Of a stretch of DNA of 64,000 nt, positions 45,779-56,941 are shown piece by piece. The DNA comes from Guillardia theta CCMP2712 (Eukaryota; Cryptophyceae; Pyrenomonadales; Geminigeraceae), in the NCBI RefSeq assembly GCF_000315625.1, contig NW_005434667.1, positions 1,108,438-1,172,437 on the forward strand. The letters are read 5' to 3'. A program made the position numbers and the translations under genes. Within the stretch, counting starts at the first letter, position 1. Each line of letters starts with the position of its first letter. The notes under the pieces are model-generated. The model made no database searches and was not told the DNA's origin. It was given only the letters and a program-made list of their open reading frames with translations.

Positions 45779-48700
45779 AGAGAGAGAGAATGTTCGGAAA
45801 GGAGGAGAAAAAAGTGACGGAGGTGGAGGAGATGAGGGAGGAACAACCTGCCATTCGAGGTGTCGAGGCCTCTCTGAACTTCTCTCTGCCAGCTGCTCTG
45901 GTGTGAGCGTTTCTTCCGGGAGCGCACGGAGGATGTAGCTGCGCAACGACAGACGGGATATCTCCTTCTCTCCCCTGCTGATCCTCAACAAGTCTTTGAG
46001 GGCCTTTCTTGCGCAGAACTCGGACGCAGCGTGATCTTGAGCAGCGAAGTACATCAAACTCTTGCATCCTTCATAGACGATGGTGTAGTCGTCTGTGTAT
46101 CCTTGAGCGATCGTTTCCAGGAGGTAGTCAAGCACGTTGTCTTGCATGAGACTCTTCTTCACCTCCATCAGCTCCCTCCCCTCGAAGTTCTTGATGAACA
46201 TCCCGATGGCAGCGCAGGCAAGATTCTCAACCGTCTTGCCGACGTCGCTCTCTCGTATCTTGATCAGATCTCGAGCGATGTGCTCCTTCACCAGGTACTT
46301 CATCTGGTCAGCAAGGTGAGACAGCGCCGCGATGATCATCATGCTGTTGGTGATGACGAGAGCCTCTTGCCGCCTCACGAGGATCAGCAGCGCGTCCAGC
46401 AGCCCCAGGTCGCAGACTTTGACCGCATGCTCGTCTCTCACGCACATGTAGAAGATGCAATTCAGAGCCCTGCCCACCACGTCCTCTCTCTGCGCAAAAC
46501 TCGCCAGGTCAACCAGCGTGACCGGCAGGATCGGATGGTTCAAGACAACTTGTAGCAGCTTCGGCTCGTGGCAGAGGAACTTCGAAAGGACTTGCATTGC
46601 AGCTGACTGCAGCTCGTCATGCCTTGCTCCGATCATCTTGACGATGTACTCGAGTGCGTTATCCTGGATGAGCTTCTGCCTCCTCTCTGGGATCTCAGCG
46701 AGAGTCCAGAGGACTCGAGCAGCAATGCTCTGGATCCTAATGTCATCGACGAGGAGGAGCTCGAGAAAGGCTCCTGTCATGGAGGAGATGGAATCCTCTG
46801 CCAGGACGATCTCGGAGACGATGGGGTCGGACAGCATGTTGGACAGCAGCTGACACCCCGAGCTCTTGACTCGAGAGTTGGATGAGGCAACCATGTTGCC
46901 AATCACTGCCAGACCTCCGATGGAAATGAGATGCATCTGAGCCGCAGAGTCGTTCTCGCACCATCTTCCCAGCGCTTCACAGGAGGCAGCCTGAGCGAGG
47001 AAGGATGAGAATCATGTCAGACTTCAAGGCTCTTTTACCTCCACATGCACACTCTCCGAGTGCAGGACGCTGTCGAGAAGGACATGCATGAAGTTGCGAT
47101 GCGTCAATGCTGCCTTGCCCTCTGCCGAGTAGAATGCAAGGTTACCCACGAGGATGAAGCTCAGCCTCTGAAGGTCCTCGTTTGGCAACCTAGAGAGGAT
47201 GGGTCAGTAGGGTCTCACAAGTCTGGATGACGCCATACTGGGTGAAGGAGGAGATTCTGTCCCAGATCTCGTCGTAGGTTGCGATCTCCTCTGCCTTGAC
47301 TGGGTTGCAGCTCAAGTCCCGCAGCTCGGTGAGGCTCGCCATTGCTCGTTCAGGGTGAGAGAGGTCGACGATCTACCTCGCTGTTGTCAACGGGGCAGGA
47401 AGAAGACGTGAAGTACCAGGCCTGCGACACTTGAGTGCGTGGAGAAGGAGAAGCTGTGGACGGTGCTCGACGCTCTCCTCCATTTCAACAGCCATGCGAT
47501 TTCAAACTTGCCGGCAAGATATTTCCCGATCTCATCCACGTGATCTCTGCAGCATAAGTGAGGAAATCAGAAGCAATGACGAAGAAGAGCTCACTTGCTC
47601 AGTGCAGCTCGGTACGCAATCAATTCCGCCAGGTTTCCATCAAAGAAGTGATGCCTTTTATGCTCTGAAAGGATGCCCTCTACCTCCACCACGCTCCTCC
47701 CAAGATATATCTGATCGATAGAGAGATCTATGGCCTCGTTCTCTTGGCTCCTGACAGAAGAGTTCCTTGAGGACATTCTGCTCTTCATTCTCTGCTTGAT
47801 CGGGTCGTTCTTGTCGTCTACCTCTGTTACCAGAGTCCCAGGAGCGATAGCATCGCACTCGTCACCGTTGATCCACCATCTGACTCCCGTCTTTTCCTTC
47901 CTCACAGCAATGATCTGCGTCCTTTCCATGTCCACGTTGAGAGGAGACTGCCTAGCGACGTTCCCGAACAGCAGGGTGTAACATGATTGCCCTTCTTTGA
48001 GGTCAGCGCTGATTTCAATCCTGAACTTGTTGCTGGTATCGATGGCAGCCTGTCAGAAAGGTCAACTTGCAGAAGCGTGCAAGGAGAATCATTCACTAGC
48101 AGAGGCCAGGGCGCCGATCCCTCAGTGCATCGAGACAGGACGACCACGAAGATTGTGAAAGAGGAGTCTCGGATATCACCTGGTTGCGTATTACATGTGC
48201 TCCCTCTACCCCTTTCACTCCTTTGGTTACCACTCAGCATGTCAAAGAACATGCTGTTGCCAGCCAGGCATAAGAACTGGCTCTTGCCATCGAAGCTTAT
48301 CACAGGATGGATTCCTGTGTGCCATGGAATGAGTTGAGTGAAGAGAGTGGAAGAGGTTCAGCTTTGCTATGGGGTAAGATTGTCACCAGCTCGATTTCTG
48401 TGAAAGGTGGGCCTCAACTCAGCGATTTCTTGAGACGCGCGCTCAGGGCGAGCAGCAGGGATAGGTGTGACTGGCGGATGCCATCCGGTCCTCCACGGTC
48501 GTGCTGTGCAGTAACAATTCAGAGCAGTTTGACGGCTGAGATCATAACGCACCCTCGTCTTCGATCGCCTCTACTCGACCCTTCTCTTGCTGTCCCCTCC
48601 TTTCAAGCTGTAACCCCAGCGTCACCATTCCTGCCCGCATGAACTCGGAAATTTCATTCGCGACCTGCTCGAGATTGAACCAGAGCGCCAGAGATGGCTC
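44911..48700 (-). CDS. Concanavalin/LamG-like domain plus ARM-repeat protein
   Basis: Large multi-exon gene; the 5' limit is approximate. An early exon near 48690-48560 reads FNLEQVANEISEFMRAGMVT. A concanavalin-A/LamG-like beta domain follows across 48300-47590: ISFDGKSQFLCLAGNSMFF, FRIEISADLKEGQSCYTLLF, TGVRWWINGDECDAI and HFFDGNLAELIAYRAALSK. ARM repeats run from about 47390 to 45140: RLSFILVGNLAFYSAEGKAA, GGLAVIGNMVASSNSRVKSS, IQSIAARVLWTLAEIPERRQ, QSAAMQVLSKFLCHEP, and TVENLACAAIGMFIKNFEG. The exon at 45672-45485 (TIAAVIYGGEPQTVRYVLER) follows an intron holding a (GA)n run. The C-terminus is acidic and Thr/Ser-rich, ending in an Asp run and stop at 44911. LamG-like plus ARM is unusual. 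A binding or scaffold role is likely; no enzyme motif seen. Confidence 0.75.
45680..45787. repeat. (GA)n / (AGAG)n microsatellite with AAGTAG interruptions
   Basis: About 108 bases of GA dinucleotides broken by AAGTAG units lie inside an intron of the ARM-repeat gene. Read through, they would give meaningless Ser/Leu runs, which supports intronic placement. Confidence 0.85.
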
Positions 48701-48991
48701 GTTCCTCCATGGAAGGGGCTTGGATCTTACAGGCTGCGGAAGATGAGCATCCGACGATGATTGAGAGTCGAGCTACCTCCTTGTACGCTAACAATGGCCT
48801 TGAAGGGAGAAAAGTGAAGGGGCCTGGACGCCTCCTGTTTTTCGGTCACTAAATGAGTTTTCAGTGCTTGCCCGGGCCGCTTAGTGGCATACCACCCTTG
48901 CTTCTCCTCTCTCTGTCTCTGCTCTCTCCCTCCTCTCTCTGTCTCGCTCGGACCTGCGTGTCGTCATCCGGCCATGGCTTCAGTATGAAAG

Positions 48992-50927
48992 ATGTTCAAC
49001 GGTTGTGAGATCCAAAAAAAAACATCATGGCACCGGTGTATGAGGGCGATGAAACAAAACGAGGGCGATGAGTATGTCGGGTGGGGGATGAGGGCGTGTG
49101 CGCGAAAGGGCAGCATGGCGAGGGGGAGGGTGATGGTGGTGATGGCTGCCGCCGCTGCCTGCTGCATCGCCATGTCCTTGTACTTTAAGGTGACATAGAA
49201 GATGTTCTGACTGCATGTTGACTCTGACTTGTTGATGGCAGGGCGAGGGAAACGAGCTGGTGGAGTCCGACTTGCACGTTTACCCAGTGGATGCCAAGGC
49301 TGTAAGGCAATATTTGAGCCACCAGCAGGATAGTTCTCTTCATAGCAAACAGGCGAAAGTGAGAGCATCTCACGCAATGCTCAAATCACAAAGAAAATCT
49401 CGAGCAAGGAATGCAGTACCCCGCGACCGATTGCGAATCGTGCCCAGGAGGCAGTCGCAGATGTTGTCGGATGACGTGGATGCGCTTGATGGTAGTCAAG
49501 GTGTCGTCCATGCTGAGCCATTGGAAGATCCCACCACTCAACCTGAGAATGTCTACACTGTTGCCGGTACGTCATTCCCGACCAACCTCAACCTCGTTGC
49601 TCCTACTCAGTACGCAGCGTCATCGGGGAGTGAAGAGAGCCCAGCCAACACTGAGAGTGAGGAGGCGGCTCCTGCTTCAGACGACTCCAGAGGCAGCAGT
49701 GAAAGGCCATGCACGGGTCCAGTTCGACATACCGATACAGACGATTGCGTGGCGAAGAAAGCCATGGCGCAGGCATTGCAGGCCGAGAAAGATGTCATGT
49801 CTGTAGACAGCAACATCGACACGACATCCAAGCACATTTCATCTGTGGAGCAGTGGGAAGAAGATGAACATGATACGATCAAGAAAGATTTGACAAGGAA
49901 GTTCCATGCTTTGGATCGTCTTCTCAGGAAGCAAGACCGATTGCTGGACACAACAGATAGGCGAATCACGAACGGGGACCAGATTGCATCATCAAAGATC
50001 AAGCTGTTCAAGAACGATGAGATTCAGCATGTAGAATCGATCATCAACAGGGCAGAAAAACTAGAAAGCGAGGTAAGCCGTGTCTTGCCGTTACTCTCCT
50101 GTGGGATCATAACTGTGGGTCATAACTTGTGTGTGGCAGGGTAAATTGATCTCACAAATGCGAGGTCCTCCCGGCTTTCCAGGGCCTCCAGGGCCCCGTG
50201 GCGCTCAGGGCGCTCAGGGTATACAGGGGCCGCGCGGACCTCCCGGGGATGAAGGCACTCCTGGAGAAGTGGGAAGACGAGGTTAGCCCAGCGACTGTAC
50301 CTCTTTCTTTGTTCATGGGCCCTGACTCTGACGCTGACTCTGACTCTGACTCTGACTCTGACGCTGACTCTGACTCTGACTCTGACGCTGACTCTGACTC
50401 TGACTCTGACTCTGACTCTGACTCTGACTCTCACTCTGACTCTGACGCTGACTCTGACTCTGACTCTGACTCTGACTCTGACTCTGACTCTGACTCTGAC
50501 GCTGACTCTGACTCTGACTCTGACGCTGACTCTGACTCTGACTCTGACTCTCACTCTCACTCTCACTCTGACTCTGACTCTGACTCTGACTCTGACTCTG
50601 ACTCTGACTCTGACTCTGACTCTGACTCTGACGCTGACGCTGACGCTGACGCTGACGCTGACTCTCGTCCTCTCCTCACTCCTGTCGTGCAGGTCGAGGT
50701 GGAAGCCCAGGGCTGGAGGGAAGAAGAGGACCGGCAGGACACTACGCGCATCTGCGGGTGATCGGCGACAATTCCAATCAGGTCCAGTGTTGATTGCGTG
50801 GTGAATGGTCGGCTGACAAGGATGGCAGGGAGAACGTGAGCAGCAATCTTACGAGAAGTTCAAGCGAAGCCTGGACATTATGAATAGCATTATTGATAGG
50901 TTGAAATCTGCTTCACAAAACAAATAA
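48992..50927 (+). CDS. Collagen-like type II membrane protein
   Basis: Five phase-checked exons: 48992-49199, 49242-50072, 50140-50281, 50693-50781 and 50829-50927. The first encodes a short basic N-terminus and one hydrophobic span ([19 protein letters not shown]), a likely signal anchor. Exon 2 is a long polar, Ser/Glu-rich stalk with a helical end ([20 protein letters not shown]). Exons 3-4 encode a Gly-X-Y tract: [17 protein letters not shown], then [19 protein letters not shown] and [16 protein letters not shown]. The last exon is a helix ([20 protein letters not shown]) that could trimerise. Layout (anchor, stalk, short collagen triplets, coil) recalls animal transmembrane collagens and scavenger-receptor-like proteins. 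ATG 48992 is chosen; 49040 is an in-frame alternative. The 411-nt third intron is mostly a GACTCT repeat. Confidence 0.82.
50322..50666 (+). repeat. (GACTCT)n hexanucleotide array inside an intron
   Basis: About 345 bases of GACTCT units, with GACGCT and CACTCT variants interspersed in a patterned way, fill intron 50282-50692 of the collagen-like gene. In one frame the array would read as a long Ser-Asp run. That frame differs from the collagen frame, where reading through gives a TAG at once after GRRG. Confidence 0.9.
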
Positions 50928-51279
50928 CATCTTTATTGAACGAATCCATCTGCTCCTTGTTGGATACAGCTGTGAGACCAAACGCGCAGTCGATGAACAG
51001 AGACATAGTAGACAGAATCTCTGAACCCTTGACCACGCGCTATTCTCAGCCAGTCTTGTCGTCTTTATTTAATGCCTTGTAACTTAAGAAGCAAAAGTGC
51101 GACTATCTGACCACTCTCCTCGTTCCTCCCATCCCTGTCTTGTCTTGATCTTCTGCATCCTCTTCTTCTCCCCTCGCACTTGGCTCAACCAGAGAACTGG
51201 AGGTTGTTTGGCGGGTCCATGGTGAAACCAAAAAAAAATTCAAGATTAGTCACAGGGCTCATCAAGGGGCGAAATAGAA
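50928..51279. other. Spacer between tandem plus-strand genes
   Basis: This 352-bp spacer holds the 3' end of the collagen-like gene and the promoter of the MORN gene. It has pyrimidine-rich sequence at 51110-51180 and an A-run at 51230-51237. No gene or repeat seen. Confidence 0.45.
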
Positions 51280-52879
51280 ATGCAGGAGCTGGTGGGGCGG
51301 CGGCATCAGGCCATCGAGCCCACCCTGTCGGTAGACCACGACATGGAGCATGACGAGGACCAGCTGAGGTCGATCTCCGACCTCTCCGAGGACACCAGCG
51401 GCTTCTGCTCTCCCAGCGCGAGCAACTTGACTGCCCCTAGCCCCTCCTCCTTCAAAGTTCGCGCAGCCGAGAGTTTCTGCACCTGCCACTTCCTCCCGGT
51501 CAACGAGCTGTTGGGCAAGCACACGGTCGAGCAAGGGGATGGAGTCGTCCTGGAGGGTGAGTGGATGAATGGCAAGATGAATGGCAAGGGTACTTTGCAG
51601 AGCGACAAACTAGGGTCATACGCAGGGGATTGGTCGGATGGTATGATCCATGGCAGGGGAACATTCTACTTCCTTGATGGGCAAATCTTCGAGGTACTTG
51701 AGATTGAATGATGCAGGTCTTGTTTCTGGGAAGATCCTGACGCTGATGTCTCCTACCTCTCTCTCAGGGACTCTTTGTTCATGGAAACCCAACCAACGGA
51801 GTGATGAAGAGGTTCGAGATACGTCAAGAGCGGAGCTAGTTTTTGACGACAGCTTGCAAGCAGAGTCGATGGTTCCAAGGATCTGGTCAAGTTCGACGGG
51901 ACCAAGTCAATCTTCGATCCTCACTTGCAGGGCCTCAGCGACACCTCAGACCCTCGGCCAGGTCCGGCAATGGAGCGGCCGCGTGAAGGAGAAGCGAAGT
52001 CTTCCCCAGCCATCATGGTCCCTCCTCTGCGATTGCCGACTGAGAAAGCAGAGACAAGGTTCCCCATGCGCTGCAGTTGCCATGGCAGGAGCGTGCAGGA
52101 GATTGTCGGGAAGCACACAGTGGAGGCCTCGGACGGTCGATTCTACCTCGGAGAATGGCAGGACGGGTTGTGGCATGGCAAGGGCAAGTGGGAGCACCCG
52201 ACCATCGGGTCGTACATCGGTGAGTGGCATGCGGGAGTGTTTCATGGGAGGGGCAAGTTCTGCTGGTACGACGGGTCGAAGAGAGACAAGTCAGTCTTCA
52301 CGTCGCTGACGGTGAGTCAACAGCATGACATGCCTGTTCTCATCGCTGCTCGTCGCAGGGAGAGTTTGTCATGGGCTGCCCACTGCACGGGATCTTAGAG
52401 AAGGAGGATGGCACAAAGTGTCATGTGTACTTCGACGGGAAGACTTCGATCCTTGACAAATCGCTTGCGCCCGTGACGATGTACTCGATCAAGTCGACGA
52501 CCTGCAAATGTCATGGGATGTCATTCGAAGGCCTGGAAGGGCATCATGTTGTAGAAGAGGCAGATGGAAGGAGGTACGATGGTCATTGGAGGCATGGAAT
52601 GTGGCATGGGAATGGCACCCTCAACAACCCGGTAACAGCTTCTTACTCTTCTGACTTTGATGGTTCTGTTAGATCATCGGTTGTTATGAAGGTGGATTCT
52701 ACTTGGGTTCATTCCATGGGCAAGGGAGATTGGAGCTCAAGAATGGCAAGGTGAGGAGATTCGAGAGGATTCCTGTTGATTTCCTCACTGACTGAGCCTG
52801 GCAGATTTACGAGGGGGGTTTCGACCATGGAAGATTTACTGGTGGAGGCGATCAAGCTCTTCTCACGTCATTCACATGA
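51280..52879 (+). CDS. MORN-repeat protein
   Basis: The ATG at 51280 (MQELVGRRHQAIEPTLSVDH) precedes a Ser-rich, acidic N-terminus. At least seven MORN-type repeats follow, in exons separated by short introns: VVLEGEWMNGKMNGKGTL, GSYAGDWSDGMIHGRGTFYF, FYLGEWQDGLWHGKGKW, GSYIGEWHAGVFHGRGKFCW, RYDGHWRHGMWHGNGTLNNP, CYEGGFYLGSFHGQGRLE and IYEGGFDHGRFTGGGD. A recurring non-MORN unit precedes each block (C.CH......GKHTVE..DG at about 51480, 52070 and 52500), so the protein is built of three larger repeats of one Cys-His segment plus two MORNs. MORN proteins commonly tether membranes or act as scaffolds, and some carry phosphatidylinositol kinase domains. No catalytic domain is present. The stop is at 52877-52879. 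Confidence 0.85.
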
Positions 52880-53008
52880 GAGCTAGTTTGCTGGGGGAGT
52901 CCTGACCCTACCCGAACCATTACGATAAGAATCCTAGGGATTTTATATTTCTTGTGACTCCGAGAAGTCATGTCGTCAACAGGTGTTTGCCTCTACTATT
53001 GCGAGAGA

Positions 53009-53530
53009 TCAGCTCATCCGCACTGCTGCGAGCTTCTTCTTCGGCTTCTTTGCATTCCCTGCCTCCCACCCCTCAATGTCAATGTCTTCGTCCATACTCA
53101 GACTCATCTTCAGCGCAGAGGCCTTCGGGGTGACATCGATCTTCTTAGGAGGCTGATAGTTGGGTTGTAGTCCCAGCTGACCGAAGAAGTCTGGTTCCTC
53201 CCTCGTTTCCTTTTGCTCCATGGGCGCCATCCCATCGAAGTCTTCCAACCTCTGCAATACAGGAGGCGGCCCGGTGTTGGTGGGTTTACTGTCCCAGTCG
53301 TCGAAATGATCCCAATGAGCCCCTGCTTCAAGAGACTCCAGCGACGAGTCTCTAGGCGTGCTGTCGCTCTTCTTGGCTGCGTTGATCTTCCTCGGACAAG
53401 GGAGGCATTCAAGAGCTTTCTTCAGTGCCCACATGCCGTTCTTCCCCTCTTCTCCTACAGTCGCTCGTCCTTCCTCTTCCTCTTCCTCTTCCTCTTCCTC
53501 TTCCTCTTCCTCCCTGCTCTTCTTGTCCAC
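53009..53530 (-). CDS. Small acidic protein with conserved-looking C-terminal motif
   Basis: The open frame runs from a GTG at 53530; the first ATG is at 53434 (MWALKKALECLPCPRKINAA, 141 residues). Upstream in frame is a poly-Glu run encoded by a (CTCTTC)n tract (53466-53512), which may be 5' UTR or coding. The body has HWDHFDDWD, then EEPDFFGQLGLQPNYQPPKK and a basic end, AKKPKKKLAAVRMS. The layout (Cys-rich N-terminus, W..WD, E.D(Y/F)F....P...KK) weakly resembles EBAG9/RCAS1, a Golgi protein, but I would not assign it. A 5' exon may be missing. Confidence 0.55.
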   Translation of the reverse strand: MDKKSREEEEEEEEEEEEEEGRATVGEEGKNGMWALKKALECLPCPRKINAAKKSDSTPRDSSLESLEAGAHWDHFDDWDSKPTNTGPPPVLQRLEDFDGMAPMEQKETREEPDFFGQLGLQPNYQPPKKIDVTPKASALKMSLSMDEDIDIEGWEAGNAKKPKKKLAAVRMS

Positions 53531-53689
53531 TTTCCCTCCTGTTTTCTATGTGCGCGTGTTTCCTCGCATAAAAGAATCGCCAACCCAGCTGTCGAACGTT
53601 ACGGATGCGTTACACATCGAAAACCTGGATGCGAATCCGAAATGCGTCAGTGGCTGGGGACGAGCGAAATGATGCGATAGGCGAGGGAG

Positions 53690-53752
53690 GGAGAGGAGGA
53701 GGAGGAGGAGGAGGAGGAGGAGGAGGAGGAGGAGGAGGAGGAGGAGACGGGG
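53690..53752 (+). repeat. (GGA)n tract in a divergent promoter region
   Basis: About eighteen GGA units, followed by G-rich GGGGTGGGGGTG sequence, lie 120 bases upstream of the NHL/EF-hand gene start. The translations are poly-Gly or poly-Pro/Ser and are not credible genes. Confidence 0.85.
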
Positions 53753-53874
53753 TGGGGGTGGGGGTGGAGGGGGAGAGAGAGAAGGTGAGGAGAAGGAGGA
53801 GAAGAGTAAAGGCGGTTGTGAAGCCAGCAAGTTGGTCGTGAGCAAGGAATAAAGGTGCAGAACAGGCGGCGAAT

Positions 53875-56776
53875 ATGATAAGTGCCAACAAGCCAGAACA
53901 CAGACCCCTGTCCGAGCGGATCATTGACGATGATCAGCTCCGCTACGACCTGATGCAAGTGAGAGAGAGGATAGAAGACCTGAAACGCACTAGGATGGAG
54001 ATAAGGAGAAGGCAGGTGCTCCAGCAGAACAAGATTGCAGGTGACTACCTATTGGAATCATTTTCCTGTCCGCATGTCGATCTTCCTCCTTCACCTCATT
54101 CTTCTCTTTCATTCTTCTATCTTCCCTGTTCTCCTTGAATCGCTTCTCATCTGCCCCTCGGACATCACCTTCTTACCGCATCTCTTATGCAGATTTCACC
54201 GATTGGCTCGACGTCTCGCAGCTCAAGGATGTCCGAAGATCTGCTTCAGAACTTCTCAGCATGGCAGGTCGTCAAATACAAGTGAGCTCCGAAGAACTAG
54301 AGCAGATAGAAGCGAGCATCGCCCAGGAAGAGCGCTCGTTCGCCATGCTGGAGTCACGGGTGAAGGACACAGAGGCGCAGCTGAAGCCGTCTGAGGTCTT
54401 GCTCGTCACTTCCATCACCCCGCCACTGAGCTGGAAACTTGACAAGACTCTCGTCGAGAAAGTCGACGAGCCTTCCACAGAGCAGCTGGAGGAGGAGGAG
54501 GAGGAGGAGGAGGAGGAGATCGAGGAAAGACATGCAGGGCATGATGACGCATTATCGACGGACGTATACCGCTACATGCTCTCCTGTCCGGAGGCTGTGT
54601 GCTTGTCAGGAGAAGGAAGCATCATAGTTCTGGATAGTGCCAAGAGCAGTGTGTTCAAAGTTTCGTCATCAGATAAGGTCGAGATCTTAGCCGGCATCGG
54701 GATGTCGGGTTACAGCGACGGGAGCACATCCCAAGGCTCAAGCAAGCATGACGCGCCCGACCACGTTCCTGCTGCATTCAGTCACCCGCGGGGAATGAGC
54801 ATCGATGAGAGTGGAAACATCTTTGTGTGCGATACTGGCAACCACTGTATCCGAGGCATCTCCGTTCATGGAAGGATCACAACGATGGCCGGGACTGCGC
54901 AGTCTCCCGGGAGTGCCGACGGGCCAGCCCTGAGCTCCTCGTTCAACCAGCCATGGTGCTGTGTGAGTGGCAGGTTTCATGAAGAGGATTGTTTGTACAT
55001 CTGCGATTCAGGGAACGACTCGATCAGATGTCTGCATGCTGATGAAGGCGGGGCCATGGTCAAGACGATCGTTGGATCTACGTCACAGCAACACAACAGA
55101 AACAAGTTGAAGTTTCCCTGGAGTATTGCGTATGTTGACAACCTCTTATATGTCGGAGACAAGTACAACTATCGATTGGTTGAGCTGAGCCCGGAGAAAG
55201 GAGAGATTCTCAGGTGGAAAGCTGCCATACTGCTGGGCTTAACGTAACTCTTTGTCAGGAGCATCTCCGATCTTTGGCCGTCGAGCTTGCGATTTGCCCC
55301 GAGAGGGATAGCGATCAGTGACGACGGCAACATGTATCTGACAGACTCTTGGAATTGTAAGGTATCCATGGCGGTCCGAGCTCCTCCCTGTTCTTGACTT
55401 CCACAAGGTGTGGAGGTGGAAGGTGGACGGGACGGAGGCCCTTCAAGAGGTGAGAACGGGTCTTGCATGTCTTGTGGAGCTGAAGTTCAAGTCTCAAGGT
55501 CGCGGGCTCTGGGATTCGCTCCCACCGGGACGGTAGAGGAGAGTTCGCTCAGTTTCTTTATCCCTCCGGAATCGCGGTAGGAAAGTAACAAGATGCAAGT
55601 AAATCTCTCACGGGAGACAGGTCGAGTCTGCTAGCTCTGTGGTGGTTTGCGATACAGGCAATCAGTGTTTGAGAAGATGCAAGTGAGATCGCACTGATGT
55701 TGGCTACATGGGTGTTCTCATAGCTGCTCGCAGAATGTTGCGCGATGATGAAGTGAAGGAGAAGATGAAGAAACTGGTTCAGAGCATCAACACGAGGAAC
55801 ATCCGTCAGGTCCTTGAACTCTTTCAAAGCTCTCGTTGCTTAGTGGCATCACAAATTATTCAGGCCATCATCACATGGGCAGTAGCCAGTCAAACGGATT
55901 CGACAACGTGGCAGCCGTTCGATGTAGTGCTTTCCCTTGCACTGGGATCTATTGGTTCGGATTCGTCGGAGTGTCCACTGAAAGTCTTTGAGGACAGGAG
56001 CCCTGATCTGCGTGCGATGGTGACAATCAGATATGATGTGAATGGTTCTGCATGTGAAGGTCCAGTAGGTTGAAACCATTGCTCGGGTCCTGCAGTGGAG
56101 GGTTGTGAAGAGCAGATCACAGGCTGAGTTTGAGGTGCGCAGATTTTACTGCCAGTCTTGAAACGCTGATGCCCTGTATTCATATTCATAGAATTCGCTG
56201 GAAATGTCAGATGAGGAGAGAAGAGCGAAGATCGTCGAGGCGAAGCAGATCTTTGACACGTACGACCAGGACGGTGGTGGGAGCATTGATGCTCAGGAGT
56301 TGGTAGAAGCTTGCTGTTTGTCGCCATTCACTCATAGACATCATTGTAGAAAGAAGCTCTGGCGGCTGCGGACGTCGAGATGAGCGAGGAGGAAGTGGCT
56401 TCTCTTCTTGAGGAGTACGATGAGGATGGCTCGGGAACAATCTCGTTTGAAGAGTTCTGTCAGATGCAGGTCAGGATCTGTTGACCTCCCGCAGCTCCGT
56501 TGGTTGATGCTCGTGCAGGGCCTGAGTCTCACTGACACGGAGAGGGAGGAGTTTCTACCCTCGAGCAGTGACGATGCTACTGGGGTAGACTCCGATCACT
56601 CCGAGCTTCCTGACACTGCAGCACAATCTCGCAACAGGCAGGAGGAGATAGCGCCTTCAGAGGAGAATTCGGAGAAGCAGGGAGCAGAACAGAAAGCTGC
56701 AGGCAGTAGGAAATCTTCAGAGCAGCGAGTTGATGAGAACAAGTCGAAGAAGTCTGTCCCAGCAGCGGACCAGTGA
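53875..56776 (+). CDS. NHL-repeat protein with C-terminal EF-hands
   Basis: The ATG at 53875 (MISANKPEHRPLSERIIDDD) begins a coiled coil. A 154-nt intron joins NKIA to DFTDWLDVSQLKDVRR. After a poly-Glu stretch, NHL repeats form a probable beta-propeller: FSHPRGMSIDESGNIFVCDT, PWCCVSGRFHEEDCLYICDS, FPWSIAYVDNLLYVGDKYNY, RFAPRGIAISDDGNMYLTDS and YPSGIAVESASSVVVCDTGN. An apparent stop at 55684-55686 is removed by a 51-nt intron (55683-55733, GTGAGA...CTCGCAG) that continues into MLRDDEVKEKMKKLVQSI. Later exons include a beta-rich stretch (MVTIRYDVNGSACEG), then WRVVKSRSQAEFE, and two EF-hands (FDTYDQDGGGSIDAQEL; LEEYDEDGSGTISFEEF), with an acidic Ser/Glu/Lys tail and stop at 56776. The alternative is two tandem genes 22 bp apart, the second starting at 55708. 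Confidence 0.8.
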
Positions 56777-56941
56777 AATCAGCTGTCGCAGACTCTTCTC
56801 GTACCTCCAAACCTTCAGCAGCATCTTCAGATAAACTAGCCAGCCAGACTCAAACTCGAAAGAAATGATAGGTAGTTCATGAGGATCGTAATGTTATAGT
56901 TGTTGTTGTATATCTACAGGTAGCTGATGAAATGGAAAAAC

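Noticed and set aside
50198-50761. Ser-Asp repeat protein like bacterial Sdr adhesins
   Set aside because: The frame differs from the collagen frame and is just the GACTCT array plus flanks. The array sits between a good donor and acceptor and is best read as intron.
53605-53841. Poly-Gly protein
   Set aside because: It arises from the GGA run in the divergent promoter region; no domain or conserved flank.
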